Source of the DNA: Alcaligenes sp. SORT26
GTDB lineage: Bacteria; Pseudomonadota; Gammaproteobacteria; Burkholderiales; Burkholderiaceae_B
NCBI RefSeq assembly: GCF_017377875.1
Contig: NZ_CP070975.1
Location: 1,488,001-1,552,000, forward strand
DNA: 64,000 bases
Direction: 5' to 3'
Shown: one piece after another, positions 45,353 to 55,762 of the stretch
Layout of the letters: each line of letters starts with the position of its first letter
How positions within the stretch are numbered: position 1 is the stretch's first letter
Notes under the pieces: generated by a model
Databases searched by the model: none
Seen by the model: only the letters and a program-made list of their open reading frames with translations
Told to the model about the DNA's origin: nothing
Position numbers and translations under genes: made by a program

Positions 45353-48031
45353 ATGCGCACAGACACCTTACCTACGATCTCCCGCCACGATTACCAGCCC
45401 TACCCCTATCAAATAGAGAAGGTACGACTGGAATTTGATTTGGCGGCCGAGCAAACCTTGGTTCGTCTGGCTTTTCGAGCCAGCAGCCAGGACGGCCAGA
45501 TCCGCCCCCTGGTACTGGATGGCGAAGACATTGAACTGCTTGAAGTCAGTATCAACGGCGTCACCCTGACTGCCCAGGATTACCAGCTTGATGAACAGGG
45601 CCTGACGCTCTCGCCCCAGACCGCAGAATTTGATCTGGCGCTGGTGAGCCGCTGCCGCCCACAAGACAACACCATGTTGATGGGCCTGTATGTATCAGGC
45701 CAGAATCTGTTTACCCAATGTGAAGCCCAGGGCTTTCGTCGTATTACCTTCTTCCCGGACCGTCCTGATGTGATGTCCCGTTATGAAGTGGTGCTGCGCG
45801 GCGATGCCAAGCTCTATCCCTATTTGCTCTCCAACGGCAATTTGCTGGAAAGCACCACGCTGGACGATGGCCGTACTCAGGCCATCTGGGAAGATCCTTT
45901 TCCAAAACCTTCTTATTTATTTGCACTGGTTGCTGGCGATTTTGATGTGCGCGAACGCGAAATCAAAAAGGCCAATGGCCAGCCTGCCCTATTGCAGGTT
46001 TATTGCGATCGTGGTGATGGCGATAAAACAGAATGGGCCATGGAATGCCTGGAACATTCCGTACGTTGGGATGAACAGCGCTTTGGTCTGGAACTGGATC
46101 TGGACCGCTTCATGATTGTGGCCGCTCGCGACTTCAATATGGGCGCGATGGAAAACAAAGGCCTGAACATCTTTAACGCCGCCTACGTGCTGGCTGATGC
46201 ACAAAGCACCACCGATGCGTCCTTCCATGCCGTGGAAGCTGTCATTGGTCACGAATACTTCCATAACTGGACCGGCAACCGCGTCACCTGCCGCGACTGG
46301 TTCCAGTTATCCCTGAAGGAAGGCCTGACGGTTTTCCGCGATCAGGAGTTTTCCGCTGACATGCTGGCCCAAGGACTGGATGGCGCTCAAGCCGCCAGTG
46401 CCCGTGCCGTCAAACGCATTGATGATGTCAGCGTGCTGCGCGCCGCTCAATTCCCGGAAGACGCTGGCCCGATGGCTCACCCTATTCGGCCAGAAAGCTA
46501 TCAGGAAATCAGCAACTTCTATACCGCCACCATTTACGAAAAAGGCGCAGAAGTCATTCGCATGCAGCACACCCTGCTGGGCGAAGAAAACTTCCAGGCC
46601 GGTATCCGCGAATACTTCAAGCGCCATGACGGCCAGGCTGTCACCTGCGATGATTTCGTGGACAGCATGGACAGCGTGTATCGCCAGGTCAAACCCGGCC
46701 AGAGCTTGGAGCAATTCCGTCGCTGGTATCAGCAAGCTGGCACGCCGCGCGTCAAGGTCAGCCTGACACATGATCCTGCTACCCAGACCGCTACCCTGAC
46801 CTTGCGCCAAAGTAATGCGCCCGCAGGGATCGAGAATAAATCCACACCCAAGCCGCCTTTGCATATCCCCTTTGCACTGGGCATGCTGGATCAGCAAGGC
46901 ACACCGCTGACCCTTCATCTGGACGAGCAGCAAGGCGATACCCTGGTGCTGGATTTCACCGAAGCCGAACAAAGCTGGACCTTCACGCAGATTCCTGAGG
47001 CGCCAGTTCTGTCCTTGTTGCGCAATTTCTCCGCTCCCGTACGAGTGGACTACTACCGTCCGGATTCCGAACTGGCGCTGCTGGCCCGTCACGACACTGA
47101 TCCGTTTGCACGTTGGGAAGCCGCTCAGTTGCTGGCTACCCGTCTGATCTTGTCCTCTGCATCGGGACGCACACCTTCGGCCTCACAATTGGCGACCGTC
47201 GTGCAGACCTGGCACGCCCTGGTACAAGATCCTGTCCTGAGCCCAGCGTATAAAGCCCGCATCCTGTCTCTGCCCAGCGAGCGCGAATTGCTGGAGCAAA
47301 CCCAGCCCATGACCCCGCGCGCCATTGTGCAGGCACGCCGTCAGCTACAACGCGAACTGGGCTTGGCACTGACCCCTTACTGGCAAGAGCTCTACCAATA
47401 CCTGAGCCTGGAACAGGCTCCATACAGCCCGGATGCCCTGCAGGCGGGTCAACGCTCCTTGCGCAACCTGGCCCTGAACTACCTGCTGGTCGCTGGTGTG
47501 AATACCGGCCCGCAACTGGCACGTAACCAATACGATCAGGCCAGCAACATGACTGATCGCATGGGTGCTCTTAGTGCGCTGGTGAACTACGGTGATGCCG
47601 AAGACCGTCAGGACGGACTGGATGACTTTTTCCAGCGTTGGCAGGACAATCCCCTGGTGCTGGATCGCTGGTTCAGCTTGCAAGCCACCGCCCCCAGCAC
47701 GCAAGTCGCTCAGGTACGCGCCCTGATGCTGCATCCGGCCTTTTCGATGCGCAATCCCAACCGCGCCCGTTCTCTGATTTTCCAGTTCTGCATCAACAAT
47801 ATGCAGGCTATACACACGCCGGAAGGCTATGATTTCTGGGCCGAGCAAGTCATTGCCCTGGACAAGCTCAACCCGGAAATATCGGCCCGTCTGGCCCGTG
47901 TGTTTGATAATTGGGCCCGCTTTGAACCCGAAGCCCGCGACCCGCTTAAAGCGGCGCTGGAGCGCATTCAGGCCGAACCCGGCCTGTCGGGCAATGTGGC
48001 CGAAATCGTACATAAAGCATTAACTCTTTGA
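45353..48031 (+). CDS. pepN: Aminopeptidase N
   Basis: 892 residues, close to E. coli PepN. Substrate motif GAMENKGLN, zinc motif [12 protein letters not shown] with the distal Glu in [16 protein letters not shown], and a long helical C-terminal domain. It removes N-terminal residues from peptides in the cytoplasm. Start at the ATG after AGGA; an upstream TTG adds six residues. fbp begins 14 bases after its stop. Confidence 0.97.
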   Translation: MRTDTLPTISRHDYQPYPYQIEKVRLEFDLAAEQTLVRLAFRASSQDGQIRPLVLDGEDIELLEVSINGVTLTAQDYQLDEQGLTLSPQTAEFDLALVSRCRPQDNTMLMGLYVSGQNLFTQCEAQGFRRITFFPDRPDVMSRYEVVLRGDAKLYPYLLSNGNLLESTTLDDGRTQAIWEDPFPKPSYLFALVAGDFDVREREIKKANGQPALLQVYCDRGDGDKTEWAMECLEHSVRWDEQRFGLELDLDRFMIVAARDFNMGAMENKGLNIFNAAYVLADAQSTTDASFHAVEAVIGHEYFHNWTGNRVTCRDWFQLSLKEGLTVFRDQEFSADMLAQGLDGAQAASARAVKRIDDVSVLRAAQFPEDAGPMAHPIRPESYQEISNFYTATIYEKGAEVIRMQHTLLGEENFQAGIREYFKRHDGQAVTCDDFVDSMDSVYRQVKPGQSLEQFRRWYQQAGTPRVKVSLTHDPATQTATLTLRQSNAPAGIENKSTPKPPLHIPFALGMLDQQGTPLTLHLDEQQGDTLVLDFTEAEQSWTFTQIPEAPVLSLLRNFSAPVRVDYYRPDSELALLARHDTDPFARWEAAQLLATRLILSSASGRTPSASQLATVVQTWHALVQDPVLSPAYKARILSLPSERELLEQTQPMTPRAIVQARRQLQRELGLALTPYWQELYQYLSLEQAPYSPDALQAGQRSLRNLALNYLLVAGVNTGPQLARNQYDQASNMTDRMGALSALVNYGDAEDRQDGLDDFFQRWQDNPLVLDRWFSLQATAPSTQVAQVRALMLHPAFSMRNPNRARSLIFQFCINNMQAIHTPEGYDFWAEQVIALDKLNPEISARLARVFDNWARFEPEARDPLKAALERIQAEPGLSGNVAEIVHKALTL

Positions 48032-48045
48032 CCTCGGAGTCTGTC

Positions 48046-49053
48046 TTGAAGAAAAACCTTACTCAGTATCTGGTGGAGCAACAGCGCCAGAAGAAAACGG
48101 TCACCGCCGACGTACGCTTGCTGCTGGAAACCGTAGCACGCGCATGCAAGGCCATTGGCCATGCCGTCAGCAAAGGAGCGCTGGGCGGCGTTCTGGGTTC
48201 CCTGGACTCCGAGAACGTACAGGGCGAAGTTCAGAAAAAGCTGGACGTGCTGTCCAACGAGATCCTGCTGGAAGCCAATGAATGGGGCGGCAACCTGGCC
48301 GCCATGGCTTCCGAGGAAATGGACACCCTGCACCGCATCCCGGACTACTACCCCAAAGGCGAAAACCTGCTCTTGTTTGATCCGCTGGATGGTTCGTCCA
48401 ACATTGACGTGAACGTATCCATTGGCACGATCTTCTCGGTACTGAGCGTGCCGCCGGAAGCTCGCGACCGTATCATTGAAGAGCAGGACTTTCTGCAACC
48501 CGGCGTGCGTCAGGTTGCGGCCGGTTATGCCATTTATGGCCCGCAAACCATGCTGGTGCTGACCGTGGGTGACGGCGTGGCCGCCTTCACGCTGGACAAG
48601 GAAATGGGCTCCTGGGTACTGACCACCGAGCGCATCACCATTCCTGAGGACACCGCAGAATTCGCCATCAATATGTCCAATATGCGTCACTGGGAAGCCC
48701 CGGTAAAACGCTATATCGACGATTGCCTGGCTGGCCCTGAAGGCCCCTTGGGCAAAAACTACAATATGCGCTGGATTGCCTCCATGGTGGCCGATGTACA
48801 CCGCATCCTGACACGTGGTGGCCTGTTCATGTACCCCCGCGACTCCCGTGCTTCTGGCCGTAAAGGCAAGCTGCGTTTGATGTACGAAGCCAATCCCATG
48901 AGCTTCCTGGTCGAACAAGCCGGTGGCATGTCGATTGACGGCACGCAGCGCATTCTGGACGTACAACCGACTGAGCTGCACCAGCGCATTGGTGTGATTC
49001 TGGGTTCGCGCAATGAAGTCGAGCGCGTGCGTCAGTACCACGAGCAAGGCTGA
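48046..49053 (+). CDS. fbp: Fructose-1,6-bisphosphatase, class I
   Basis: 335 residues. Metal and catalytic motif [20 protein letters not shown], earlier [16 protein letters not shown], and the sugar-binding [20 protein letters not shown] region. Gluconeogenic phosphatase. The most likely start is a TTG at 48046, six bases after GGAG, giving [12 protein letters not shown]. Probably cotranscribed with pepN; a terminator follows. Confidence 0.96.
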   Translation: MKKNLTQYLVEQQRQKKTVTADVRLLLETVARACKAIGHAVSKGALGGVLGSLDSENVQGEVQKKLDVLSNEILLEANEWGGNLAAMASEEMDTLHRIPDYYPKGENLLLFDPLDGSSNIDVNVSIGTIFSVLSVPPEARDRIIEEQDFLQPGVRQVAAGYAIYGPQTMLVLTVGDGVAAFTLDKEMGSWVLTTERITIPEDTAEFAINMSNMRHWEAPVKRYIDDCLAGPEGPLGKNYNMRWIASMVADVHRILTRGGLFMYPRDSRASGRKGKLRLMYEANPMSFLVEQAGGMSIDGTQRILDVQPTELHQRIGVILGSRNEVERVRQYHEQG

Positions 49054-49094
49054 TTGCTGCCTGCCCAGTTCGGGTAGATAAAGCACTGCGAAAT

Positions 49095-49126
49095 AAAAAT
49101 GGCCTCCTTGTCGGAGGCCATTTTTA
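49095..49126. terminator. Terminator after fbp
   Basis: AAAAATGGCCTCC/GGAGGCCATTTTT with TTGTC loop. Confidence 0.9.
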
Positions 49127-49200
49127 TAAGACAAACTATTCGGGCTTAGTGCTGAACAAAGGCTATCTGCCCATCACGCGTCACCGCCCGACAATCCGTA

Positions 49201-50187
49201 TTAATCCAGCGTCAAAACCGTAGAACCTGTCGTGCGACGACCGGCCAGATCTTCATGCGCCTTGGCAACCTGATCCAGCGGGAAGCGCTGACCAATCAAA
49301 GGCTTGATCTTGCCTTGCAGCACCAGATCAAACATCTCGTCCGCCGCTTCCTGCATGGTTTCCTGCGTAGGCACATACGCACCCAGCACAGGGCGTGTCA
49401 CATACAAAGAACCTTTAGATGCCAGGGTCGCCAAATTCACACCCGTTACCGGGCCGGAAGCATTCCCGAAGCTGACCATCAAACCACGCGGCTGCAAGCA
49501 ATCCAGCGAGCGCTCCCAGGTATCCTTACCCACGCCGTCATATACAACGGGCACTTTCTGGCCATTGGTCAATTCCAGCACGCGCTTCACCACATCTTCG
49601 TGGGAGTAATCAATCACTTCCCAGGCGCCATTCTGTTTTGCCAGCGCCGCTTTTTCAGGGCTGGAAACCGTACCGATCAATTTCACGCCCAAGGCACGCG
49701 CCCATTGGCAAGCGTACAGGCCCACACCACCGGCGGCTGCATGGAACAAAATCGTCTGGCCTTCATGCACGCGATAAGTCTGGCGCAACAAGTACCAGCA
49801 GGTCAGACCCTTGAGCATCATGGCCGCGGCCTGCTCAAACGAGATGCCATCAGGAATACGCACCACACGATCCGCAGGCACGTTACGCGCCTCAGCATAC
49901 GCCCCCAAAGGGCTTTGGCCGTAAGCGACCCGGTCGCCCACTTTCAGATGCGTAACGCCCGAACCCACCGCTTCCACAATGCCAGACGCTTCAAACCCCA
50001 AGCCGTGCGGCAAAGGATTGCTGTAGAGGCCATTACGGAAATAGATGTCGATAAAGTTCAAGCCCACCGCTTTTTGGCGTATGGTGACTTCCTTCTCCTG
50101 AGGAGCAGGCAACTCTACCGAAGCCCACTGCAATACCTCGGGGCCACCATTACGTTCAATCCGTATCGCCTTAACCGTCTGCGTCAT
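49201..50187 (-). CDS. qorA: NADPH:quinone reductase, zinc-independent MDR family
   Basis: 328 residues. The opening MTQTVKAIRIERNGGPEVLQ, GLNFIDIYFRNGLY, and the Rossmann motif HAAAGGVGLYACQWARALG match quinone oxidoreductases; DYSHEDVVKRVLELTNGQKV fits the same family. No zinc ligands. Reduces quinones with NADPH. Start chosen for the AAAGGAG just before it. Divergent from the EamA carrier gene. Confidence 0.92.
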   Translation of the reverse strand: MTQTVKAIRIERNGGPEVLQWASVELPAPQEKEVTIRQKAVGLNFIDIYFRNGLYSNPLPHGLGFEASGIVEAVGSGVTHLKVGDRVAYGQSPLGAYAEARNVPADRVVRIPDGISFEQAAAMMLKGLTCWYLLRQTYRVHEGQTILFHAAAGGVGLYACQWARALGVKLIGTVSSPEKAALAKQNGAWEVIDYSHEDVVKRVLELTNGQKVPVVYDGVGKDTWERSLDCLQPRGLMVSFGNASGPVTGVNLATLASKGSLYVTRPVLGAYVPTQETMQEAADEMFDLVLQGKIKPLIGQRFPLDQVAKAHEDLAGRRTTGSTVLTLD

Positions 50188-50335
50188 TGTTTTACTCCTT
50201 TGATGAGGGGCCCGTAGCAATGTCTTAGAATGATGCCTTACGCGTATTGCCTGCCCGACCCCGCTGCCCTATCGCTGGCTGATATAAAGCACCAGAATAG
50301 CCTAAATTTGACTCTTTTTTCTCGGATCGCTTTCC

Positions 50336-51196
50336 ATGACGCATGGACGTGCTCTGGCTGCCATTCATGTGGCCGCTGTTCTGTTCGGACTGACCGGTAT
50401 TTTTGGTGAATTGATCCAGGTCGGCGCCATGCTGATCACGGCTGGCCGGGCCAGCTTTGCAGTCCTGGCCTTGTTCATCAGCATTCGCTCTCAAGGACGC
50501 AGCTTGCGCCAGGGAATGAAGGCAGCGGACTTTCGCACCCTGCTTCTGGCCTCCATCATGCTGGCCATTCACTGGGCCACATTCTTTGTGGCCGTCAAAG
50601 TGGGCGGTGTGACCATTGCCACCTTGGGTTTTGCCAGCTTCCCGGCCTTCATTACCTTGTGCGAATGGGCCGTGCTGCGCGAGCGCGTCACCGTCTCTGA
50701 ATGGATCATTCTGGCACTGGTGACTTTTGGCTTGCTGCTGGTTACCCCTTCCTTCGACTTTCAGGATCAGTCCACCATTGGCCTGGCCTGGGCGATTGCC
50801 TCGGGCTTTACCTTTGCCATGTTCACATTGATCAATCGACGTGCAGCCAAGCACCTGTCGGCGCAGCAAGTTGCCTGGTGGGAAAACCTGTTTGTGGCCC
50901 TGATGTGCTGGCCTTTTGCCCTGCCGCTGCTGGGCGATAGCACACTGGTGGACTGGGTCTGGATTGCCCTGCTGGGGGTGTTTTGTACCGCCTTGTCGCA
51001 CTACCTGCTGGTCTCTGCACTCAGCGTTCTGAATGCGCGCAGTGCCGGAATTGTGATCGCGCTTGAACCTGTCTATGCCATTGCCTTTGCGGCCCTGCTC
51101 TTTGCCCAATACCCCAGCAGCCGAGCGCTGCTGGGAGGGGCCATCATGATCGGCGCCATCACATGGGCGGGCCTGCGCCCACCCAAATCAAGCTAA
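50336..51196 (+). CDS. EamA/DMT-family transporter
   Basis: 286 residues, ten helices in two EamA repeats (first near AAIHVAAVLFGLTGIFGELI, second near GLAWAIASGFTFAMFTLINR; the C-terminal EPVYAIAFAALLFAQYPSSR is typical). Exports or imports small metabolites; substrate unknown. ATG at 50336. Four bases separate its stop from that of the convergent dehydrogenase. Confidence 0.87.
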   Translation: MTHGRALAAIHVAAVLFGLTGIFGELIQVGAMLITAGRASFAVLALFISIRSQGRSLRQGMKAADFRTLLLASIMLAIHWATFFVAVKVGGVTIATLGFASFPAFITLCEWAVLRERVTVSEWIILALVTFGLLLVTPSFDFQDQSTIGLAWAIASGFTFAMFTLINRRAAKHLSAQQVAWWENLFVALMCWPFALPLLGDSTLVDWVWIALLGVFCTALSHYLLVSALSVLNARSAGIVIALEPVYAIAFAALLFAQYPSSRALLGGAIMIGAITWAGLRPPKSS

Positions 51197-51200
51197 GCGC

Positions 51201-52271
51201 TTAGGCCATCGCTTCCAGCACTTGGGCGATGACTGCACCCACTTCTGTTGTGCTGGCCTGGCCGCCCAGGTCTGGTGTGCGTGGGCCATTGGCCAGAACC
51301 TGCTCAATGGCTTGCACCACTTCTGCGGCGGCTTGCGGGTAGCCCAGGAAATCCAGCATCAAAGCACCACTCCAGATCTGACCGACGGGGTTGGCAATGC
51401 CTTTGCCGTAGATATCCGGTGCCGAGCCGTGCACAGGCTCAAACAGGGATGGGAAGACTCGTTCCGGGTTCAGGTTGGCCGACGGTGCAATACCGATGGT
51501 GCCGGTGCAGGCCGGGCCCAGGTCAGACAGAATATCTCCGAACAAGTTGGAAGCCACCACCACATCGAACCAGTCCGGGTGCTGCACAAAGTGCGCGCAC
51601 AGAATGTCGATGTGATATTTGTCCCACTTCACATCAGGATATTGCTCGCCCATTGCGGCCACGCGGGAATCCCACCAGGGCATGGAGATGGAAATGCCAT
51701 TGGATTTGGTCGCAGCAGTAACGTGCTTGCCACGCTTTTTAGCCAGCTCAAACGCAAACTTCAAGACACGATCAGTACCGGTACGGGTGAAGACGCTTTC
51801 CTGAATGACCACTTCGCGCTGCGTGCCTTCAAACATGATGCCGCCGCTATTGGAGTACTCACCTTCGGTGTTCTCGCGCACGATGAAGAAATCAATATCA
51901 CCTGGCTCACGACCTGCCAATGGCGAGCGCACGCCGGGCATCAAACGCACAGGGCGCAAGTTGATGTACTGATCGAATTCACGACGGAATTTGAACAGGG
52001 ACTCCCACAGCGATACATGATCAGGCACCAGATCAGGCCAGCCCATCGCACCGAAGAAAATGGCCTCAGTATCCATCAATTGGGCTTTCCAGTCCGAGGG
52101 CATCATGGTGCCGTTTTTCTGGTAGTAATCCGAGCTCCAGTCCAGCACTTTCCAATCAAAATTGATGGCGTGACGACGAGCGGCCACTTCCAGAATACGC
52201 AGCCCCTCGGGCATGACTTCCTTGCCAATCCCGTCTCCCGCGATCACGGCAATACGATGCACTTTACTCAT
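51201..52271 (-). CDS. D-malate / tartrate dehydrogenase (isocitrate-isopropylmalate family)
   Basis: 356 residues. AVIAGDGIGKEVMPEGLRIL at the N-terminus, FFIVRENTEGEYSNSGG for substrate contact, ASNLFGDILSDLGPACTGTI with the metal Asp residues, and FEPVHGSAPDIYGKGIANPV for NAD. It is closer in motif detail to E. coli DmlA (D-malate) and tartrate dehydrogenase than to LeuB. It oxidises and decarboxylates D-malate or tartrate with NAD. Same strand as ghrA, 130 bases downstream across a hairpin. Confidence 0.9.
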   Translation of the reverse strand: MSKVHRIAVIAGDGIGKEVMPEGLRILEVAARRHAINFDWKVLDWSSDYYQKNGTMMPSDWKAQLMDTEAIFFGAMGWPDLVPDHVSLWESLFKFRREFDQYINLRPVRLMPGVRSPLAGREPGDIDFFIVRENTEGEYSNSGGIMFEGTQREVVIQESVFTRTGTDRVLKFAFELAKKRGKHVTAATKSNGISISMPWWDSRVAAMGEQYPDVKWDKYHIDILCAHFVQHPDWFDVVVASNLFGDILSDLGPACTGTIGIAPSANLNPERVFPSLFEPVHGSAPDIYGKGIANPVGQIWSGALMLDFLGYPQAAAEVVQAIEQVLANGPRTPDLGGQASTTEVGAVIAQVLEAMA

Positions 52272-52350
52272 TCCTCTTTCCTTGTGGTTTTACATGGCCG
52301 CAACGGCCTTATTCTGACAAGACGCTGTTCCGCTCTCGAAACAGCAATTA

Positions 52351-52380
52351 GCCTGCCAGCTCCCCTCGGTGCTGGCAGGC
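52351..52380. terminator. GC-rich hairpin between ghrA and the malate dehydrogenase gene
   Basis: Perfect 10-bp arms GCCTGCCAGC and GCTGGCAGGC, ten-base loop, without T run. It may act as a terminator for ghrA or a transcript stabiliser. Confidence 0.4.
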
Positions 52381-52400
52381 AGGTTCAAACTTGAAAACGA

Positions 52401-53339
52401 TTAATAACCCTGGCTGTGATTGACCCGTCCGGTCGCCGGTTTGCCTTCTTGCAAAAGCTCGATACGCGAACCAATTTGCTCCAGCGCCAGTTCACGCACG
52501 GTAATACCCGAGATATGAGGCGTAATCATCACTGAAGGGATACCCCAATAGGGGTGATCTGCTGGTAGCGGCTCTTGCGTAAAGGCATCCAGTAAAGCGC
52601 CTGACAGGTGGCCGCTCTTGAGGGCGTCCAGCACATCCGCATCGACCAGGTGACCACCACGAGCCACGTTGATCAAATAGCCACCAGGCTGCAAATTCGC
52701 AAGCACATCACGGTTGATCAAGCCTTCAGTCTGTGGTGTCAGCGGCAAGGCGTTGACCAGGATACGGCTGGCAGAGACGCACTCTTTCAAGCCCTCTTCA
52801 CCGGCATAGCACGGGAAATCGGCTTCATGCAGACGACGCGACCAGCCGTGTACGGGATAGCCCAGACTGGCGATGACATTGGCAATCTTGCTACCAATCG
52901 CCCCCAGACCCAACACGGCAACCGGCCACTGACGGCGATCAATCGGGCGATAGGCTTTCCACTTGCCTTCGCGCGACTGCTCTTCATATGGCTGAAAACG
53001 GCCCACGGCACGCAGCACACCATACAAGGCATATTCGGCCATTTGCTCGGCCATGCCCGCGTCTTCCAGACGGTACAAAGGCATCTCGGCCGGGATGGTG
53101 CCCGCTACCGCGTCCACGCCTGCCCCTAGATTGAAGGTAGCGCGCAGCTTGGGTTCCTGCTTGAACAAGACCGTATCCGGCTGCCATACCACGGCGTAGG
53201 TCGCCCCTGTGCTGGGCTGACCCGGTACAAATTCGTCAACTGTCCAATCGGGATAGGCTTTGCGGAATTCGTCCGCCCAACGTGTCGTTTCTGATGGTCG
53301 TGCTGTGGCAACAATCAAATGAGGCAGTTGCGTGGGCAT
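52401..53339 (-). CDS. ghrA: Glyoxylate/hydroxypyruvate reductase A
   Basis: 312 residues. NAD(P) Rossmann motif VLGLGAIGSKIANVIASLGY, substrate loop FNLGAGVDAV, catalytic Arg in LINVARGGHLVD, Glu in LDAFTQEPLP and His in MITPHISGIT. The GhrA subgroup reduces glyoxylate and hydroxypyruvate to glycolate and glycerate. Its start overlaps the stop of the HerA-like gene (TAATG), so the two are coupled. Confidence 0.92.
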   Translation of the reverse strand: MPTQLPHLIVATARPSETTRWADEFRKAYPDWTVDEFVPGQPSTGATYAVVWQPDTVLFKQEPKLRATFNLGAGVDAVAGTIPAEMPLYRLEDAGMAEQMAEYALYGVLRAVGRFQPYEEQSREGKWKAYRPIDRRQWPVAVLGLGAIGSKIANVIASLGYPVHGWSRRLHEADFPCYAGEEGLKECVSASRILVNALPLTPQTEGLINRDVLANLQPGGYLINVARGGHLVDADVLDALKSGHLSGALLDAFTQEPLPADHPYWGIPSVMITPHISGITVRELALEQIGSRIELLQEGKPATGRVNHSQGY

Positions 53340-54844
53340 TAACGTTTTCCTCCAAATAAAGAACCCAATACCCCACGCAGCACTTTGGTGGCCGCCCGTT
53401 TGGTCTCGGTTTTAATCATGCTTTGCACCAGGCCATCTTTCTTGCCACCCCGCGGTCCTGTTGATCCAAAAAGAAAATCATTCACCACTCCCATCAGACC
53501 GTCATCTTTGCCAGCAGCAGCCGCTCCGGGCTGGGTAGCCCCTGCCGCACCGTTGGCAGCCGCATCTGTGGCTTTTTTAGCCAGCACCTCGTAGGCCGAT
53601 TCGCGGTCAATGGACTGGTCGTACTTCAAGCCAAACAAGGAGGCTTGTCGCACCGCCTGTCGCTCCGCATCCGTCGCAGGGCCGATCCGGCTACCGGGAG
53701 CGACCAGCCAGGCACGTTCGGTAGGCGTCGGAATCCCTTTGGCATCCAGCATGGATACCAGGGCCTCGCCCACGCCCAGCTCGGTAATGGCGGCTTCAAT
53801 ATCCAGGCCCGGATTAGGGCGCATGGTTTGCGCGGCTGTCTTGACCGCTTTCTGATCGCGCGGTGTAAAGGCACGCAAGGCATGCTGCACACGGTTACCC
53901 AATTGACCCAGAACAGTGTCAGGAATATCCAGCGGGTTCTGCGTCACAAAGTAAATACCCACGCCTTTGGAGCGGATCAGGCGAACGACCTGCTCAACTT
54001 TCTCCAGCAAGGCTTTTGGTGCACCCGTAAACAATAAGTGGGCTTCATCAAAGAAGAAGACCAGACGGGGTTTATCCAGATCCCCCACCTCCGGCAGGCG
54101 TTCGTACAGATCAGCCAGCATCCACAACAAGAACACCGCATACAAACGGGGCGATTGCATCAGCTTGTCCGCGGCCAGCACGTTAATCGAGCCACGACCA
54201 GAAGCATCAGTGCGAATCCAGTCCATCACATCCAGAGCCGGTTCACCAAAAAAACGGTCCGCCCCCTGGGTTTCCAGACGTAGCAAGGCGCGTTGGATGG
54301 CCCCCACACTGGCTGCCGCGATATTGCCGTACTGATTCCGCAACTCGGCGGCACGGTCCGATACGTCTTGCAGCACGGCGCGCAAATCTTTCAGGTCCAG
54401 AATCAGTTGGCCTTCATCGTCCGCCAGGCGAAAGACAATATTCAGAATCCCTTCCTGCGTGTCGTTCAATTCCAGAATCTGGGACAGCAGCAAAGGCCCC
54501 ATATCGGAGATAGTGGCGCGGACAGGATGGCCTTGTTCACCAAAAACGTCCCAGAAAGTAACTGGGTTCGCACCCCAGACCGGCTCGGGCAGGCCCAGTT
54601 TTTGCAGACGTTCCTGCAATTTGGGATTGGGCTCTGCTGCCTGGGAAATCCCGCTCAGATCCCCTTTGGCATCGGCCAGGAACACGGGCGTGCCCTGACG
54701 AGAGAAGGCTTCGGCCAGCACCTGTAAAGTGACGGTTTTACCCGTTCCTGTGGCACCCGTAATACACCCATGCCGGTTGGCCAGAGCAGGCAACAGGTAA
54801 ATGGGAGTATTGCTGTTCTGAGCAAGCAAAATTGGATCGGCCAT
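53339..54844 (-). CDS. yjgR: HerA-like ATPase, YjgR family
   Basis: 501 residues. Walker [15 protein letters not shown], Walker [13 protein letters not shown], arginine-finger-like region near [17 protein letters not shown]. The DUF853/YjgR family is a HerA-type ATPase without the HAS barrel; role unknown. The tail holds an Ala/Gly-rich linker (about 430-455, [18 protein letters not shown]) and a basic C-terminus. First gene of a pair with ghrA; there is no obvious metabolic link. Confidence 0.92.
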   Translation of the reverse strand: MADPILLAQNSNTPIYLLPALANRHGCITGATGTGKTVTLQVLAEAFSRQGTPVFLADAKGDLSGISQAAEPNPKLQERLQKLGLPEPVWGANPVTFWDVFGEQGHPVRATISDMGPLLLSQILELNDTQEGILNIVFRLADDEGQLILDLKDLRAVLQDVSDRAAELRNQYGNIAAASVGAIQRALLRLETQGADRFFGEPALDVMDWIRTDASGRGSINVLAADKLMQSPRLYAVFLLWMLADLYERLPEVGDLDKPRLVFFFDEAHLLFTGAPKALLEKVEQVVRLIRSKGVGIYFVTQNPLDIPDTVLGQLGNRVQHALRAFTPRDQKAVKTAAQTMRPNPGLDIEAAITELGVGEALVSMLDAKGIPTPTERAWLVAPGSRIGPATDAERQAVRQASLFGLKYDQSIDRESAYEVLAKKATDAAANGAAGATQPGAAAAGKDDGLMGVVNDFLFGSTGPRGGKKDGLVQSMIKTETKRAATKVLRGVLGSLFGGKR

Positions 54845-54951
54845 GATTGTTTGTTCTCTTCCAGATAGAATGCCAAGTGCCTAGATTCTAGCGACTTTCG
54901 CCCAAGCTCGGGCCTTGTCGTCCAGACAGGTTAAAATAGATCTGTTTTTCT

Positions 54952-54980
54952 TTGAACGTAGTCTACTGAATTGGTAATAC
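54952..54980 (+). promoter_or_regulatory. Sigma-70-like site abutting yebC
   Basis: TTGAAC, 17-base spacer, TAATAC, ending only three bases before the yebC ATG. If used, the message would start at or inside the start codon. A true promoter further left is possible. Confidence 0.35.
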
Positions 54981-54983
54981 TTT

Positions 54984-55715
54984 ATGGCCGGACATAGTAA
55001 ATGGGCGAATATTCAGCACCGTAAAGGTCGTCAAGACGCAAAACGGGGCAAACTTTGGACCAAGATCATTCGTGAGGTCACCGTGGCCGCACGTGCCGGA
55101 GGCCCTGACCCCGAGTCCAACCCACGTTTGCGCATGGCCTGGGACAAGGCAACCGCTGCCAATATGCCCAAAGACAACATTACCCGTGCCATCCAGCGCG
55201 GTGCAGGCGGTACCGACGATGCCAACTACGAAGAGATTCGCTATGAAGGCTATGGCGTGAACGGAGCAGCCGTGATCGTGGACTGCATGACTGATAACCG
55301 TCAGCGCACAGTCTCGGATGTACGACATGCCTTTACAAAAAATGGCGGCAATCTGGGTCTGGACGGCTCGGTGGTGTTTCAATTCCGCCACTGTGGGCAG
55401 TTCCTGTTCGCTCCGGGCACCTCGGAAGACACGATTATGGAAGTGGGCCTGGAAGCCGGTGCTGACGATATCGTCACCGATGAAGAAGGCCTGATCGAAG
55501 TCTTGTGCACACCCAGCGATTACCCCGCTGTACAAGCGGCGTTCCAGGCGGCCGGATTGACCCCTGAAGTGGAAGGCGTGGTCATGAAAGCCCTGAACGA
55601 GACCGAATTGAGCGGCGACGATGCCGTCAAAATGCAAAAACTTCTGGACGCACTGGAAGGCCTGGACGATGTCCAAGAGGTCTACACCACCGCCGTCATG
55701 GACGAAGCCGAATAA
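54984..55715 (+). CDS. yebC: YebC/PmpR family (TACO1) protein
   Basis: 243 residues starting [20 protein letters not shown], the universal family start. [13 protein letters not shown] and the acidic C-terminal half fit. Family members act as translation factors relieving ribosome stalls at polyproline, and some were described as regulators. No Shine-Dalgarno sequence is visible before the ATG, so the start is set by homology. First of the run yebC-purD-hemF-nadD-rsfS. Confidence 0.95.
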   Translation: MAGHSKWANIQHRKGRQDAKRGKLWTKIIREVTVAARAGGPDPESNPRLRMAWDKATAANMPKDNITRAIQRGAGGTDDANYEEIRYEGYGVNGAAVIVDCMTDNRQRTVSDVRHAFTKNGGNLGLDGSVVFQFRHCGQFLFAPGTSEDTIMEVGLEAGADDIVTDEEGLIEVLCTPSDYPAVQAAFQAAGLTPEVEGVVMKALNETELSGDDAVKMQKLLDALEGLDDVQEVYTTAVMDEAE

Positions 55716-55762
55716 CCTGTTTCTGAAAACTCCTCTTTGCGGGCCCTGCCCGACTCATCACT

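Noticed and set aside
50225-51109. Open frame of nearly 300 codons opposite the EamA gene
   Set aside because: Very rich in Gln, Gly and His, a shadow of a membrane protein gene.
53440-53580. Possible frameshift or repeat in the HerA-like gene tail
   Set aside because: The Ala/Gly-rich stretch is in frame and fits a linker seen in this family.
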